Assembly (NCBI RefSeq): GCF_018596315.1
Contig: NZ_JAHEAG010000022.1
Coordinates: 1 to 64,000 of the forward strand
From: Bradyrhizobium sp. SRL28
Lineage (GTDB): Bacteria; Pseudomonadota; Alphaproteobacteria; Rhizobiales; Xanthobacteraceae
Direction: 5' to 3'
Length of the DNA: 64,000 nucleotides
Each line of letters starts with the position of its first letter. The first letter of the stretch is position 1. The position numbers and the translations under genes are program-made. The notes beneath the pieces were generated by a model. The model ran no database searches. It worked only from the letters and a program-made list of their open reading frames with translations, and was not told the DNA's origin. Of this stretch, positions 1-7,617 are shown in pieces.

Positions 1-245
1 GAGCGCTAAGACGCTGAGTCCGACCCGAAGCGGACACTCGGTCGGGGCGGGGCTACTTAGCTACATCGGATCAAGGCCGTCATCTATCGTCGCTGAAGTC
101 GGCTTCCCGCTTGGCCAAAGGCTTGACCGCCGCCGGGGTCGGCATAACCTCCACCGCCATCATTGGTCTTTACTGGAACTAGCTCGGTCGGATTTCATCA
201 CGCCGGTTTAGTTCAGTATGCCCAAGCACGTGGGAGAATCGTGCC
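1..245. other. No supported gene
   Basis: No coding region can be defended here. One frame is open from about position 18 to a TAG at 180-182 and ends in a hydrophobic stretch, but it has no ATG or GTG start and no ribosome binding site, and an in-frame TGA lies at 15-17. It could be the end of a small membrane protein or chance. A Shine-Dalgarno-like GGGAGA near 232 belongs to the gene that starts at 246. Confidence 0.4.
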
Positions 246-656
246 ATGCCGAAGCGCTCTTCCATAGACAAGCGTCGGAGCAAAGCCTTACCCGCCTTAG
301 GGTTTGCCGGCATGTCTCTCTCGATGGCAAGCGGTGCGTGCGCCTCAACCAGCGAAGCGTCGGCGAATCCATCACCGCCCTCGCAGAAGCACGAAATCTT
401 TCTTGGCGAGGAGGAAATCTCCGACGTCAATTTGGCGACGTTCCATGTCTTCGACAAGGAAAATACTGGACCACCACCGCTCTTCCAAAAACCAAGGCTG
501 GCCGCCGGATGCGGTGCCGGCTGTGCCTGTAGCTTCGGCTGTGCCTACTGGCCGCAACCTCCGCAGCCTCCAAAGGCAACGCAGCCGACAACACAGCATC
601 GAAAACAGAAGCCTCCGCACCGCACGCACGGCGTTCGGCACACCCGACCTCGTTAA
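246..656 (+). CDS. Small protein with leader-like N-terminus and Cys/Gly segment (RiPP-precursor-like)
   Basis: A 136-residue protein of unknown function. Start ATG follows GGGAGA with 8 nt spacing. Residues 1-70 look like a leader: a basic N-terminus (MPKRSSIDKRRSKALP), a small hydrophobic patch, then an acidic stretch LGEEEISDVNLATFHVFDKE. Residues 86-98 are Gly/Cys-rich (AAGCGAGCACSFGCAYW). From memory, bradyrhizobial proteins with this same leader end in much longer Gly/Cys tracts, the layout of a modified-peptide precursor. Here residues 99-136 are Pro/Gln/Thr/Arg-rich and look eroded, so the copy may be degenerate. No modification enzyme is seen nearby. The start is well supported; the function is inference. 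Confidence 0.55.
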   Translation: MPKRSSIDKRRSKALPALGFAGMSLSMASGACASTSEASANPSPPSQKHEIFLGEEEISDVNLATFHVFDKENTGPPPLFQKPRLAAGCGAGCACSFGCAYWPQPPQPPKATQPTTQHRKQKPPHRTHGVRHTRPR

Positions 657-823
657 GGCTTTCCAACGACCTAGAGTCCTCACCGTCAAAATCGAACTGA
701 TGCCTGCTTGTGGTACCTTAAGGACATTGCCGGCTCGACTGACGATGTCCGGTCCAGAGGGCAAAGCGGACCTCGTGGCTGCGCTGCTCGATGTCTGTCC
801 GATTTAACCGGCGGGATAAGAAC

Positions 824-1111
824 ATGCGATATGCTTTGGTCATCGCGATGTTGCTTGGGTCGACGCTTCTTGCGCAGGCGGAGCCAATCGATCGTGACAG
901 GTGGATCGCGCAGACTGGAAAAGCGAGCAAATCCTGCCTCGCTAAATTTCGGCAGAAATTCGGGGAAGACAAGGGCCACAATTACTCACGCTGTGTGACA
1001 GATCAAACTAACAAAGCGATCGATGACTGCGTTGGCAGCAGTGGGTTTTCCAACTGTGTTTTAGAAAAATCATTGAGGGTATTGGAAGTCTGCGACCTAT
1101 CGAGCTGCTGA
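824..1111 (+). CDS. Small secreted cysteine-containing protein
   Basis: A 95-residue protein of unknown function, probably periplasmic. The ATG at 824 gives a clean Sec signal peptide (MRYALVIAMLLGSTLLAQA) with cleavage likely after AQA; the in-frame ATG at 791 would add eleven residues and spoil it. The mature part has six cysteines (SCLAKF, SRCVTD, DDCVGS, NCVLEK, EVCDLSSC), so disulfides are likely. It stands alone, with about 160 bp of non-coding DNA on each side. No family is recognised. Confidence 0.6.
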   Translation: MRYALVIAMLLGSTLLAQAEPIDRDRWIAQTGKASKSCLAKFRQKFGEDKGHNYSRCVTDQTNKAIDDCVGSSGFSNCVLEKSLRVLEVCDLSSC

Positions 1112-1274
1112 AAGTACACGTCTCAAGCGAACCGCCACGACCTCTATCGAGCGCCGGAATGACGAGTGGCATTTCAGAGAACCACCATAGGAACTGCGTG
1201 AGATCAACGACAGCCGACTTCCGCAGAGAGCCAAGACTGGTACACCATGAAATCGTCTTGACGGCTCGTGAATT

Positions 1275-2255
1275 TCAATCCGTCGGTGTGAACCCCGTTG
1301 TTCGCACAATCCCTTTCCACCGTTCGGATTCGGAAGCGATCAGCCGGGAAAGTTCTCCCATGGCGATTGCATCAATCTCAACGCCCAATTTTGTCATGCC
1401 GGATTTTACCTCGTCGGTGCGCAGTGCCGTTTGTACAGCGCTATTGAGCCTTTCGACGATATTTGCCGGTGTCTTCGCAGGAACGAAAAACCCGTACCAT
1501 GTGAGGTCCTCAAGCGACGGATAGCCCGCTTCCGCCACTGTCGGTACGCCGGGCAGGAATGAACTGCGGCGCGGCCCGGTGGTCGCCAGCGCCCGAAGAT
1601 CACCGGATTGAACGAGGCCCAGAGAACTGGCGATCGGCATAATGGCCGATGCGATCTCGCCTTTGAGCAGATCCTGAATCGAGCCGTTGCCCTGATAGGG
1701 CACGTGAAGGAATTCGAAGCCCGCAGCGCGCCCCAGCATCGCACCGAGGAAATACAGCGTCGTTCCAACACCAGCTGTGCCGTAGCTCGCAAGCTTTGGG
1801 TTGGCGCGGCACCACGCGATGAAATCGGCAAGGGTTCTTACGTCATCCGGCACCTTCCGACCTACCGTCAGCAATGTCGGGGTTGAAGCGACGGTCGATA
1901 CCGGCGCAAAATCCTGCGGCTCATATCTGAGCGTCTTGTAGACGTGCGGGAACAGCATCATGAATCCAAGCGGCGCCATCAATATCACCGATCCGTCGGC
2001 GTCAGCGGTCTTCACGGCCTCCACCGCGACCCGGCCAGCCGCACCCGGCCGGGTCTCGACGACAATCGTCTGGGCATAGTCTCTCATTTGGCCGGCGATC
2101 AGCCTTGCCATGGCGTCTTGCAGCCCGGGCGTGAAGCCCGTCAGGATGTGCGCGGTTTTTGCGAGCGGTTGTGCGATGGCCGGCGGCACGAGGCCAGTAG
2201 AGGAGAACGCGACACTGACCGCCGACACGGTCAACAAATCACGACGTGTGATCAT
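1275..2255 (-). CDS. Tripartite tricarboxylate transporter substrate-binding protein (Bug family), Tat signal
   Basis: A periplasmic solute-binding protein of the Bug/TctC family, about 326 residues, the usual length. The family binds carboxylates and similar small molecules for TTT transporters. The N-terminus MITRRDLLTVSAVSVAFSS is a twin-arginine signal, so folded export is likely. Family signatures seen: ILTGFTPGLQDAMARLIAGQM, VETRPGAAGRVAVEAV, NPKLASYGTAGVGTTLYFLG and VPYQGNGSIQDLLKGEI. The ATG at 2255 is chosen because GGGGAGA lies just upstream; a TTG at 2270 is an in-frame alternative. No TctA/TctB membrane genes are adjacent, so it is an orphan and the ligand is unknown. It is divergent from the winged-helix regulator at 2392, which may control it. 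Confidence 0.85.
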   Translation of the reverse strand: MITRRDLLTVSAVSVAFSSTGLVPPAIAQPLAKTAHILTGFTPGLQDAMARLIAGQMRDYAQTIVVETRPGAAGRVAVEAVKTADADGSVILMAPLGFMMLFPHVYKTLRYEPQDFAPVSTVASTPTLLTVGRKVPDDVRTLADFIAWCRANPKLASYGTAGVGTTLYFLGAMLGRAAGFEFLHVPYQGNGSIQDLLKGEIASAIMPIASSLGLVQSGDLRALATTGPRRSSFLPGVPTVAEAGYPSLEDLTWYGFFVPAKTPANIVERLNSAVQTALRTDEVKSGMTKLGVEIDAIAMGELSRLIASESERWKGIVRTTGFTPTD

Positions 2256-2391
2256 CAACTGTCTCCCCAACTAATTTGTTCGCGCGTGGCTCTACCTTTG
2301 GCTGTACCACGACAGCGCATGATATGCTTGGCATCCGGCTTACTTTTTCCTTACCGTCAGCTTATTCTTTCAGGCATAGGAATTTCGAGGA

Positions 2392-3984
2392 TTGACCGCC
2401 GCTCGGGGAAGTGGCTTGCGCTATATTTTTGAAAATTACGCATTCGATACCGACCGGCGCGAGCTGCGTCGCGGGACGGAGGTCATTGCTGTTGCGCCGA
2501 AGGTATTTGACCTGCTTGATTATCTGATCGACAACCGGGAACGCGTTGTCAGCAGGGACGACCTCATAAGCGCCATTTGGGAAGGCCGCGTCGTTTCGGA
2601 TGTGGCCGTAACTACCCGCCTGAATGCTGCGCGGAAGGCGATTGGTGATTCCGGAGACGAACAGCGGCTCATCAAGACCTTTCCGCGCAAAGGCGTCCGT
2701 TTCATCGGCACGGTGCACGAAACGGCCGGGCCGGCGGGCGCAACGGCGAGCGGCTCGCCGGAACCGGGCTTTGCCGCCCCTGACAGACCTTCGCTAGTCA
2801 TCTTGCCGTTCGCCAATCTCAGCCCTGATCCCGAGCAGGAATATTTCACCGATGGCGTGACCGAGAGCCTGACCACGGATCTGTCGCGCATGGTTGGCAT
2901 CTTCGTGATCGGCCGCAACACAGCGTTCACCTACAAAGGAAGGCATGTCGATCTGAAGCAAATCGGTCGGGAACTTGGCGTTCGCTATGTCCTTGAGGGC
3001 TCCGTGCAGCGTGTTGCAAGCCGCATGCGCATCAACGTTCAGCTCATCGATGCCGAAACAGGCAACCATCTTTGGGCCGAACGATTCGACAAGCCGATCG
3101 CCGATCTTTTTGACATGCAGGACGAACTTGGCGCGCGCCTCGCCAACCAGTTGGGAACGGAGCTGGTTACGATGGAGGCTCGACGCGCGGCGCGGGCGCC
3201 CCATCCGGATTCGATGGACCTGTATTTCCAGGGCATGGCGTATGTGAACCGGGGATCGGATCCTGTAAACCTGTCGCAAGCGCGCGAATTCTTCGAACAG
3301 GCGCTCTGCCTGGACGCCGGCAATGTTGACGCAATGGTTGGCACAGCATTCGTCGATGCCACGCGGGGAACGTCCATGCTGACCGGCGACCGGACCGCGC
3401 GCCTGATGGCGGCCGAAACGACTTTGGCCAAGGTGCTTGCCCACAAGCCAAACCACGCCATGGCGCATTGCCTCATGGGCGTCGTCCAGATCTTCACCAA
3501 ACGCGCCGCTCAGGGAATCGCCGAATGTGAGCGCGCGTTGGCGCTGGATCGAAATCTGGCCACCGCTTACGCGTGGATCGGGCTCGGCAAATGTTATCTC
3601 GGTCGAGCCGAGGAAACTGAGGCCTACGTCATGAATGCATTTCGGCTTTCTCCCCGTGACAACAGAGCGTTCAGCTGGATGAATATAGCGGGCGCCGCGC
3701 AATCATATCTTGCGGCCGACGAAGCTGCTGCCTGCTGGTACAGGCGATCCATCGAGACCAACCGGAATGTCGCCCCGTTCGTTCACTTCTTCCTTGCCGC
3801 GGCGTTGGCTCATCTCGGGCGGATCGAGGAAGCGCGGGCTTCGGTACAGGCGGGACTCGCCCTCGATCCTAATTTCACTCTCGCCCACTTCCACGCCAGT
3901 TCGCCCACGGACAATCCGACCTGTCTCGCGCAGCGTGCGCGGATTGGCGAGGGCATGCGTAGAGCAGGATTACCTGAAGGATGA
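2392..3984 (+). CDS. Winged-helix / TolB-like / TPR transcriptional regulator
   Basis: A 530-residue regulator of the CadC-like type common in rhizobia. Residues about 10-105 form an OmpR/PhoB-type winged helix (FDTDRRELRRG, VAPKVFDLLDYLI, RKAIGDSGDEQRLIKTFPRKGVRF, given here as separate pieces). Residues about 130-255 resemble the TolB-like domain of adenylate cyclase-associated regulators (LVILPFANLSPDPEQEYF, LEGSVQRV, NHLWAERFDKP). From about 275 on it has TPR-like helices. No receiver or membrane segment is seen. The start is uncertain: TTG at 2392 after CGAGG, or TTG at 2416 after GGGGAAG; there is no good ATG. Divergent from the Bug gene at 1275-2255, a plausible target. Confidence 0.75.
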   Translation: MTAARGSGLRYIFENYAFDTDRRELRRGTEVIAVAPKVFDLLDYLIDNRERVVSRDDLISAIWEGRVVSDVAVTTRLNAARKAIGDSGDEQRLIKTFPRKGVRFIGTVHETAGPAGATASGSPEPGFAAPDRPSLVILPFANLSPDPEQEYFTDGVTESLTTDLSRMVGIFVIGRNTAFTYKGRHVDLKQIGRELGVRYVLEGSVQRVASRMRINVQLIDAETGNHLWAERFDKPIADLFDMQDELGARLANQLGTELVTMEARRAARAPHPDSMDLYFQGMAYVNRGSDPVNLSQAREFFEQALCLDAGNVDAMVGTAFVDATRGTSMLTGDRTARLMAAETTLAKVLAHKPNHAMAHCLMGVVQIFTKRAAQGIAECERALALDRNLATAYAWIGLGKCYLGRAEETEAYVMNAFRLSPRDNRAFSWMNIAGAAQSYLAADEAAACWYRRSIETNRNVAPFVHFFLAAALAHLGRIEEARASVQAGLALDPNFTLAHFHASSPTDNPTCLAQRARIGEGMRRAGLPEG

Positions 3985-4319
3985 ATCGCGAGGATTGGAG
4001 CCCGGGTAAATTTCTGATTTTCCGAAATTTCCGTTGACGCGAAGGCCAAATCAGAAATATATCGATTTGGTCCCGTCCCGATACGAGGGGCGTTTCGCGA
4101 TCGTCACAAGCGCGGGATGGGATGCGATGGACGCGGATGTGCCTTGGACGTACGGCACGGATGCGTACGGCAAAATCGTGTGGTCCTGACGCCCCGATGC
4201 TGGCGTCAAGTCTCGCGGTTGCGCATCGATCCAATTGGATCGAGCGCGATATCCGCGAGGCGACGGTGACAACGAGCCCGGCCCGCCGGGGAGAGCACGA
4301 TATAAGCCGTAAAACCATT

Positions 4320-4429
4320 GCGCAGGGAATGTCGGATGCCTCCGCTGAACCTGTATGCTCGTGTGCGCCTTTTTGCACACTTTTGCACACGAGACCGCGG
4401 GTGCAGCGTGCACCCGGCATTCCCTGCGC
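4320..4429. repeat. Dispersed palindromic intergenic element in a 629-bp gene-free gap
   Basis: The gap 3985-4613 has no gene. At its centre, GCGCAGGGAATG (4320-4331) is the inverted copy of CATTCCCTGCGC (4418-4429), with imperfect pairing continuing inward. Between the arms are a direct duplication of TTTTGCACAC (4371-4390) and a small palindrome, GTGCAGCGTGCAC (4401-4413). From memory, elements with these arms and the doubled TTTTGCACAC recur between genes of Bradyrhizobium genomes. The rest of the gap shows nothing clear. Confidence 0.6.
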
Positions 4430-4613
4430 CCTCTCTTTGGAGGGTAAGGAAATTCGATAGCAAGCCTCGGGCAAATCGGGCCGCGAGATCGTGAAGCCGT
4501 GTCATCCGCCAGCCACTCCACGCAAGACAGCGTCCCCATATGACCCCTCATCTGCTAGACAGAATGCCATCAAGCAAACCAGGCGGCGCGAGACCGCTGG
4601 ACGTGGAGGAAGC

Positions 4614-6167
4614 ATGTCGTCGGTTCGCTATTACGACTGGATCGCGCATTTCGGCCGCCGCACGCCGGACAAGATCGCGGCCATCGACCTCGCCAGCGAT
4701 CGCCGGCTTTCCTACGCGCAGTTCGACGCGCGCATCTCGCGGCTTGCCACGCACCTGCGCGACAAACTCGGTGTCACGCGCGGCGACCGCGTCGCGGTGC
4801 TGGCGCTGAACACGACGGATACGCTGGAAGTGCAGTTCGCCTGTTTCCGGATCGGCGCAGTGTTCCTACCGCTGAACACCCGTCTCACCGTTCCCGAACT
4901 GCAATTCATTGTCGGCGACGCCTCGCCGAAAGTGATGATCCACGACACTGATCTCGCCGAGGTCGCACTCACGGTCGCAAAGCTCTGCAACGTCTCGTCC
5001 GCGCTGCTGCTCGGCGCCGGCGGTTCCTACGAGGCGGCAATCGCGGCTTCGACGCCGCTCGATCACGCGGAGATGGTCACGCTCGCTGACATCTCGACCA
5101 TCATGTACACGTCGGGCACGACAGGTCAGCCCAAGGGCGCGATCATCACCCACGGCATGACGTTCTGGAATTGCGTCAACCTCGGCGGCCCCGCCTACGT
5201 CTCGCCGTCGACGGTGCTGCTCACCGTGCTGCCGCTGTTCCATACCGGCGGGCTCAATTGCTACACCAACCCGGTGCTGCATGCCGGCGGCACCGTATTG
5301 ATCATGCGCACATTCGATCCCGGCGTGGCGCTGCAGCTAATCAGCGACCCATCCTGGGGCATTACCCAATTCTTCGGCGTTCCCGCGATCTACCAGTTCA
5401 TGGCGCAGCATCCTTCATTCGCGACGTCCGATTTCAGCCGCCTCGTGATCGGCGGGGTCGGCGGCGCGCCGATGCCGGTACCGCTCCTGAAAGTGTGGGA
5501 AGAACGCGGCGTCGCCCTGCAGCAGGGCTATGGCATGACCGAGACGTCTCCCGCGGTGCTGGTGCTCGACCGCGAGGACGCCGAACGCAAGGCCGGCTCG
5601 TCCGGCAAGCCGGTGCTGCACACGGAAGTGCGGATCGTTCGTCCGGACGGGACGGACGCCGATATCGGCGAACTCGGCGAACTCTGGGTCAGGGGACCGA
5701 ACGTCACGCCCGGCTACTGGAACAGGCCGGATGCCAACGCGTCATCATTCACCGATGGCTGGCTGCACACCGGCGATGCCACGCACGTCGACGAGGAAGG
5801 ATTCTACTACATCGTCGACCGCTGGAAGGACATGTACATTTCCGGCGGCGAGAACGTCTATCCGGCCGAAGTCGAGAGCGTGCTGCATCAGCTCACGGCA
5901 ATCGCCGAAGCGGCCGTGATCGGTATCCCGAACGAGCAATGGGGTGAGGTCGGCATGGCGATCGTGGCGGTCAAGCCCGGCCATACGCTCCGGCCAGAGG
6001 AGATCCATGCGCACTGCCAGGCCAATCTGGCGCGGTTCAAATGTCCGCGCCTGATCGAATTCGTCGACGCCCTGCCGCGCAACGCTACGGGGAAAATCCA
6101 CAAGCCGACATTGCGAAAGAATTTCAGCGCGCCGAAGCCGACCGACAAAGCGGCCATTGCTTCATGA
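4614..6167 (+). CDS. Acyl-CoA synthetase (AMP-forming, ANL superfamily)
   Basis: Activates a carboxylic acid to its CoA thioester through an acyl-adenylate; cytoplasmic. 517 residues, normal for fatty-acid or aromatic-acid CoA ligases. Motifs in order: P-loop YTSGTTGQPKG near residue 163, GYGMTETS near 305, GELWVRG near 355, WLHTGD near 383, GGENVYPAEVE near 411 and the C-terminal catalytic lysine motif NATGKIHK near 490. The ATG at 4614 follows GGAGGAAGC; the open frame extends 123 nt upstream but without a comparable start. The sequence fits FadD3-like or feruloyl-CoA synthetase-like enzymes; the substrate cannot be read off. It is monocistronic, ending at the terminator at 6196-6220. Confidence 0.88.
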   Translation: MSSVRYYDWIAHFGRRTPDKIAAIDLASDRRLSYAQFDARISRLATHLRDKLGVTRGDRVAVLALNTTDTLEVQFACFRIGAVFLPLNTRLTVPELQFIVGDASPKVMIHDTDLAEVALTVAKLCNVSSALLLGAGGSYEAAIAASTPLDHAEMVTLADISTIMYTSGTTGQPKGAIITHGMTFWNCVNLGGPAYVSPSTVLLTVLPLFHTGGLNCYTNPVLHAGGTVLIMRTFDPGVALQLISDPSWGITQFFGVPAIYQFMAQHPSFATSDFSRLVIGGVGGAPMPVPLLKVWEERGVALQQGYGMTETSPAVLVLDREDAERKAGSSGKPVLHTEVRIVRPDGTDADIGELGELWVRGPNVTPGYWNRPDANASSFTDGWLHTGDATHVDEEGFYYIVDRWKDMYISGGENVYPAEVESVLHQLTAIAEAAVIGIPNEQWGEVGMAIVAVKPGHTLRPEEIHAHCQANLARFKCPRLIEFVDALPRNATGKIHKPTLRKNFSAPKPTDKAAIAS

Positions 6168-6195
6168 TCGTGCGCCGGCATGCGACAAACGAAAA

Positions 6196-6220
6196 GCCCG
6201 CCGGTTCATCACCGGCGGGC
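6196..6220. terminator. Bidirectional intrinsic terminator
   Basis: A perfect 10-bp stem GCCCGCCGGT / ACCGGCGGGC with loop TCATC, flanked by GAAAA on the left and TCTT on the right. It sits between the convergent ends of the acyl-CoA synthetase (+) and the cold-shock gene (-) and could serve both. Confidence 0.85.
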
Positions 6221-6283
6221 TCTTGTATCAGAAGCCAATCAGAGGATCCCAGTACATCCGTGGAAATCCCGAATCGGCAACCT

Positions 6284-6493
6284 TTAATCGACGCGAAGGT
6301 TCTCGGCGCTTGTCTTGCCGCGCATCGGGTCCTTCTTCGCTTCGAACGAGATCTTCTGACCTTCGTTGAGCGAGCTCAGACCCGCACGTTCGACGGCACT
6401 GATGTGGACGAAAACGTCGGTGCTGCCATCATCGGGCTGAATGAAGCCAAAACCCTTGGTCGCGTTGAACCACTTAACTGTTCCGGTAGCCAT
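6284..6493 (-). CDS. cspA: Cold-shock protein (CspA family)
   Basis: A 69-residue single-domain cold-shock protein, an RNA/ssDNA chaperone. Both nucleic-acid-binding motifs are intact: RNP1 KGFGFIQP at residues 13-20 and RNP2 VFVHISAV at about 27-34, after the usual MATGTVKWFNATKGFGF start. A good Shine-Dalgarno (GGAGATAG) lies 5 nt before the ATG. A leader of about 130 nt separates it from the likely promoter at 6631-6658, as is usual for cold-regulated csp genes. Paralogues are numerous in bradyrhizobia, so the symbol denotes the family only. Confidence 0.95.
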   Translation of the reverse strand: MATGTVKWFNATKGFGFIQPDDGSTDVFVHISAVERAGLSSLNEGQKISFEAKKDPMRGKTSAENLRVD

Positions 6494-6630
6494 GTAACTA
6501 TCTCCAAGATGCGCGAAAGCGCTTTGCCCGCACGACCTCCGCGCAGGCTTGATCCGATTTCAACGATGTCTTGGGGATTGGAGCCGGTTCGGCGTGGTCA
6601 ACAAGGCAGAGCGATAATTCGAATGAGAGC

Positions 6631-6658
6631 CATATAGTCTGTTTCACCGGGAATGCAA
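6631..6658 (-). promoter_or_regulatory. Putative sigma-70-type promoter for the cold-shock gene
   Basis: On the minus strand, TTGCAT (6653-6658) and TATATG (6631-6636) are 16 bp apart, close to -35/-10 consensus. The distance to the cold-shock ATG implies a long 5' leader. Read by eye only. Confidence 0.4.
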
Positions 6659-6661
6659 GGC

Positions 6662-7429
6662 CTACCCAGGCAGGAACAGCGCGAACGATTCATCAGTCGT
6701 CCGCCGCAAATGCTGGCGATATTGCGCGTAATTGAGATCATCGGCCAAAACCCTGCCAAAGGTGGGGTTAGCGACCATCTTGATCGGCAAATAGGCGATC
6801 GGCGCCGCGATCGGCGTCAGCAACGAGCCGCGGCCCGCGAGCAGCGTCGTGATGATCCCGTACATCTCGCCCGAAATTGCCAGGTGCGCCACCGTGATCA
6901 GGCGATGCTGGCCGTGGCGATTGGTGACGAGATAGATGTGTCTCGACTGGTTCGGCACCGCCACTTCGCCGAACTGGGTGAAGGCCGCGTCCTGCCGCTC
7001 GCTCTCGTGAAAAACCAGCGAGGACGCCGCATTGTCCCAGGTGATCTCGGTGCGGTAGGCGAAGATCGCGTCCTTGTCGCCGAACGAAGGGCGCACCGTG
7101 ACATAGGTCCCCTCGATCCAGGCCACCGCGCGGCGCGAATAGGCCCCCAAGCCATCGGGCGCGATGTCGCCGTTCCCATTGGGCGCGGCGGGCGCCGGTG
7201 CGTCGGGCGTCTTGCGCAGGGAAACACCGAGCGCCTGCTCGAGCCGCACGGTAGTGGCGAGCGTGAACGGGCGGCGGCCGCCAAGCACCTTCTCCAATGT
7301 CGAAAGGCTGAGTTTTGCAAGCTCCGCCAGCGATTGCCGGGAAATGCGGCGACGGGCGATTTCCTCACGAATGGTGTCGGCGATCTGCCGGCTCTGCTCG
7401 GCGGAAAGCTGCTTGTCCGGCGCTGGCAT
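6662..7429 (-). CDS. XRE-family helix-turn-helix regulator
   Basis: A 255-residue DNA-binding protein. Residues about 12-70 form an XRE/Cro-type HTH (DTIREEIARRRISRQSLAE, SLSTLEKVLGGRRPF). After a Pro/Ala linker (PDAPAPAAPNGNGD) comes a domain of about 165 residues with alternating beta-like segments (RAVAWIEGTYVTVRPSF, YRTEITWDNAASSLVFHESE) that could bind a ligand; I do not recognise it with certainty. It precedes the cold-shock gene on the same strand but a separate promoter lies between them. It is divergent from the sortase-substrate gene at 7618, so it may regulate that system. Confidence 0.75.
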   Translation of the reverse strand: MPAPDKQLSAEQSRQIADTIREEIARRRISRQSLAELAKLSLSTLEKVLGGRRPFTLATTVRLEQALGVSLRKTPDAPAPAAPNGNGDIAPDGLGAYSRRAVAWIEGTYVTVRPSFGDKDAIFAYRTEITWDNAASSLVFHESERQDAAFTQFGEVAVPNQSRHIYLVTNRHGQHRLITVAHLAISGEMYGIITTLLAGRGSLLTPIAAPIAYLPIKMVANPTFGRVLADDLNYAQYRQHLRRTTDESFALFLPG

Positions 7430-7617
7430 CGTTACCCCTGGTTTCGCGCGGCCAGTCTAGCAGACGCACAATCCATCACAAACCCGCACAAAACCGTTCC
7501 GGCCATGGCGGACCGCGCAGGCCTGTGGCCGAACAAGGCCGATCATTCCGCTCGCGCCAAATCGCTGAATTCCACACCCTCACACCACGGCGAAATCGCC
7601 GTTCGGGAGTGAGCGAC

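Noticed and set aside
18..182. Possible end of a small membrane protein
   Set aside because: No start codon or binding site in frame; too little evidence for a CDS.
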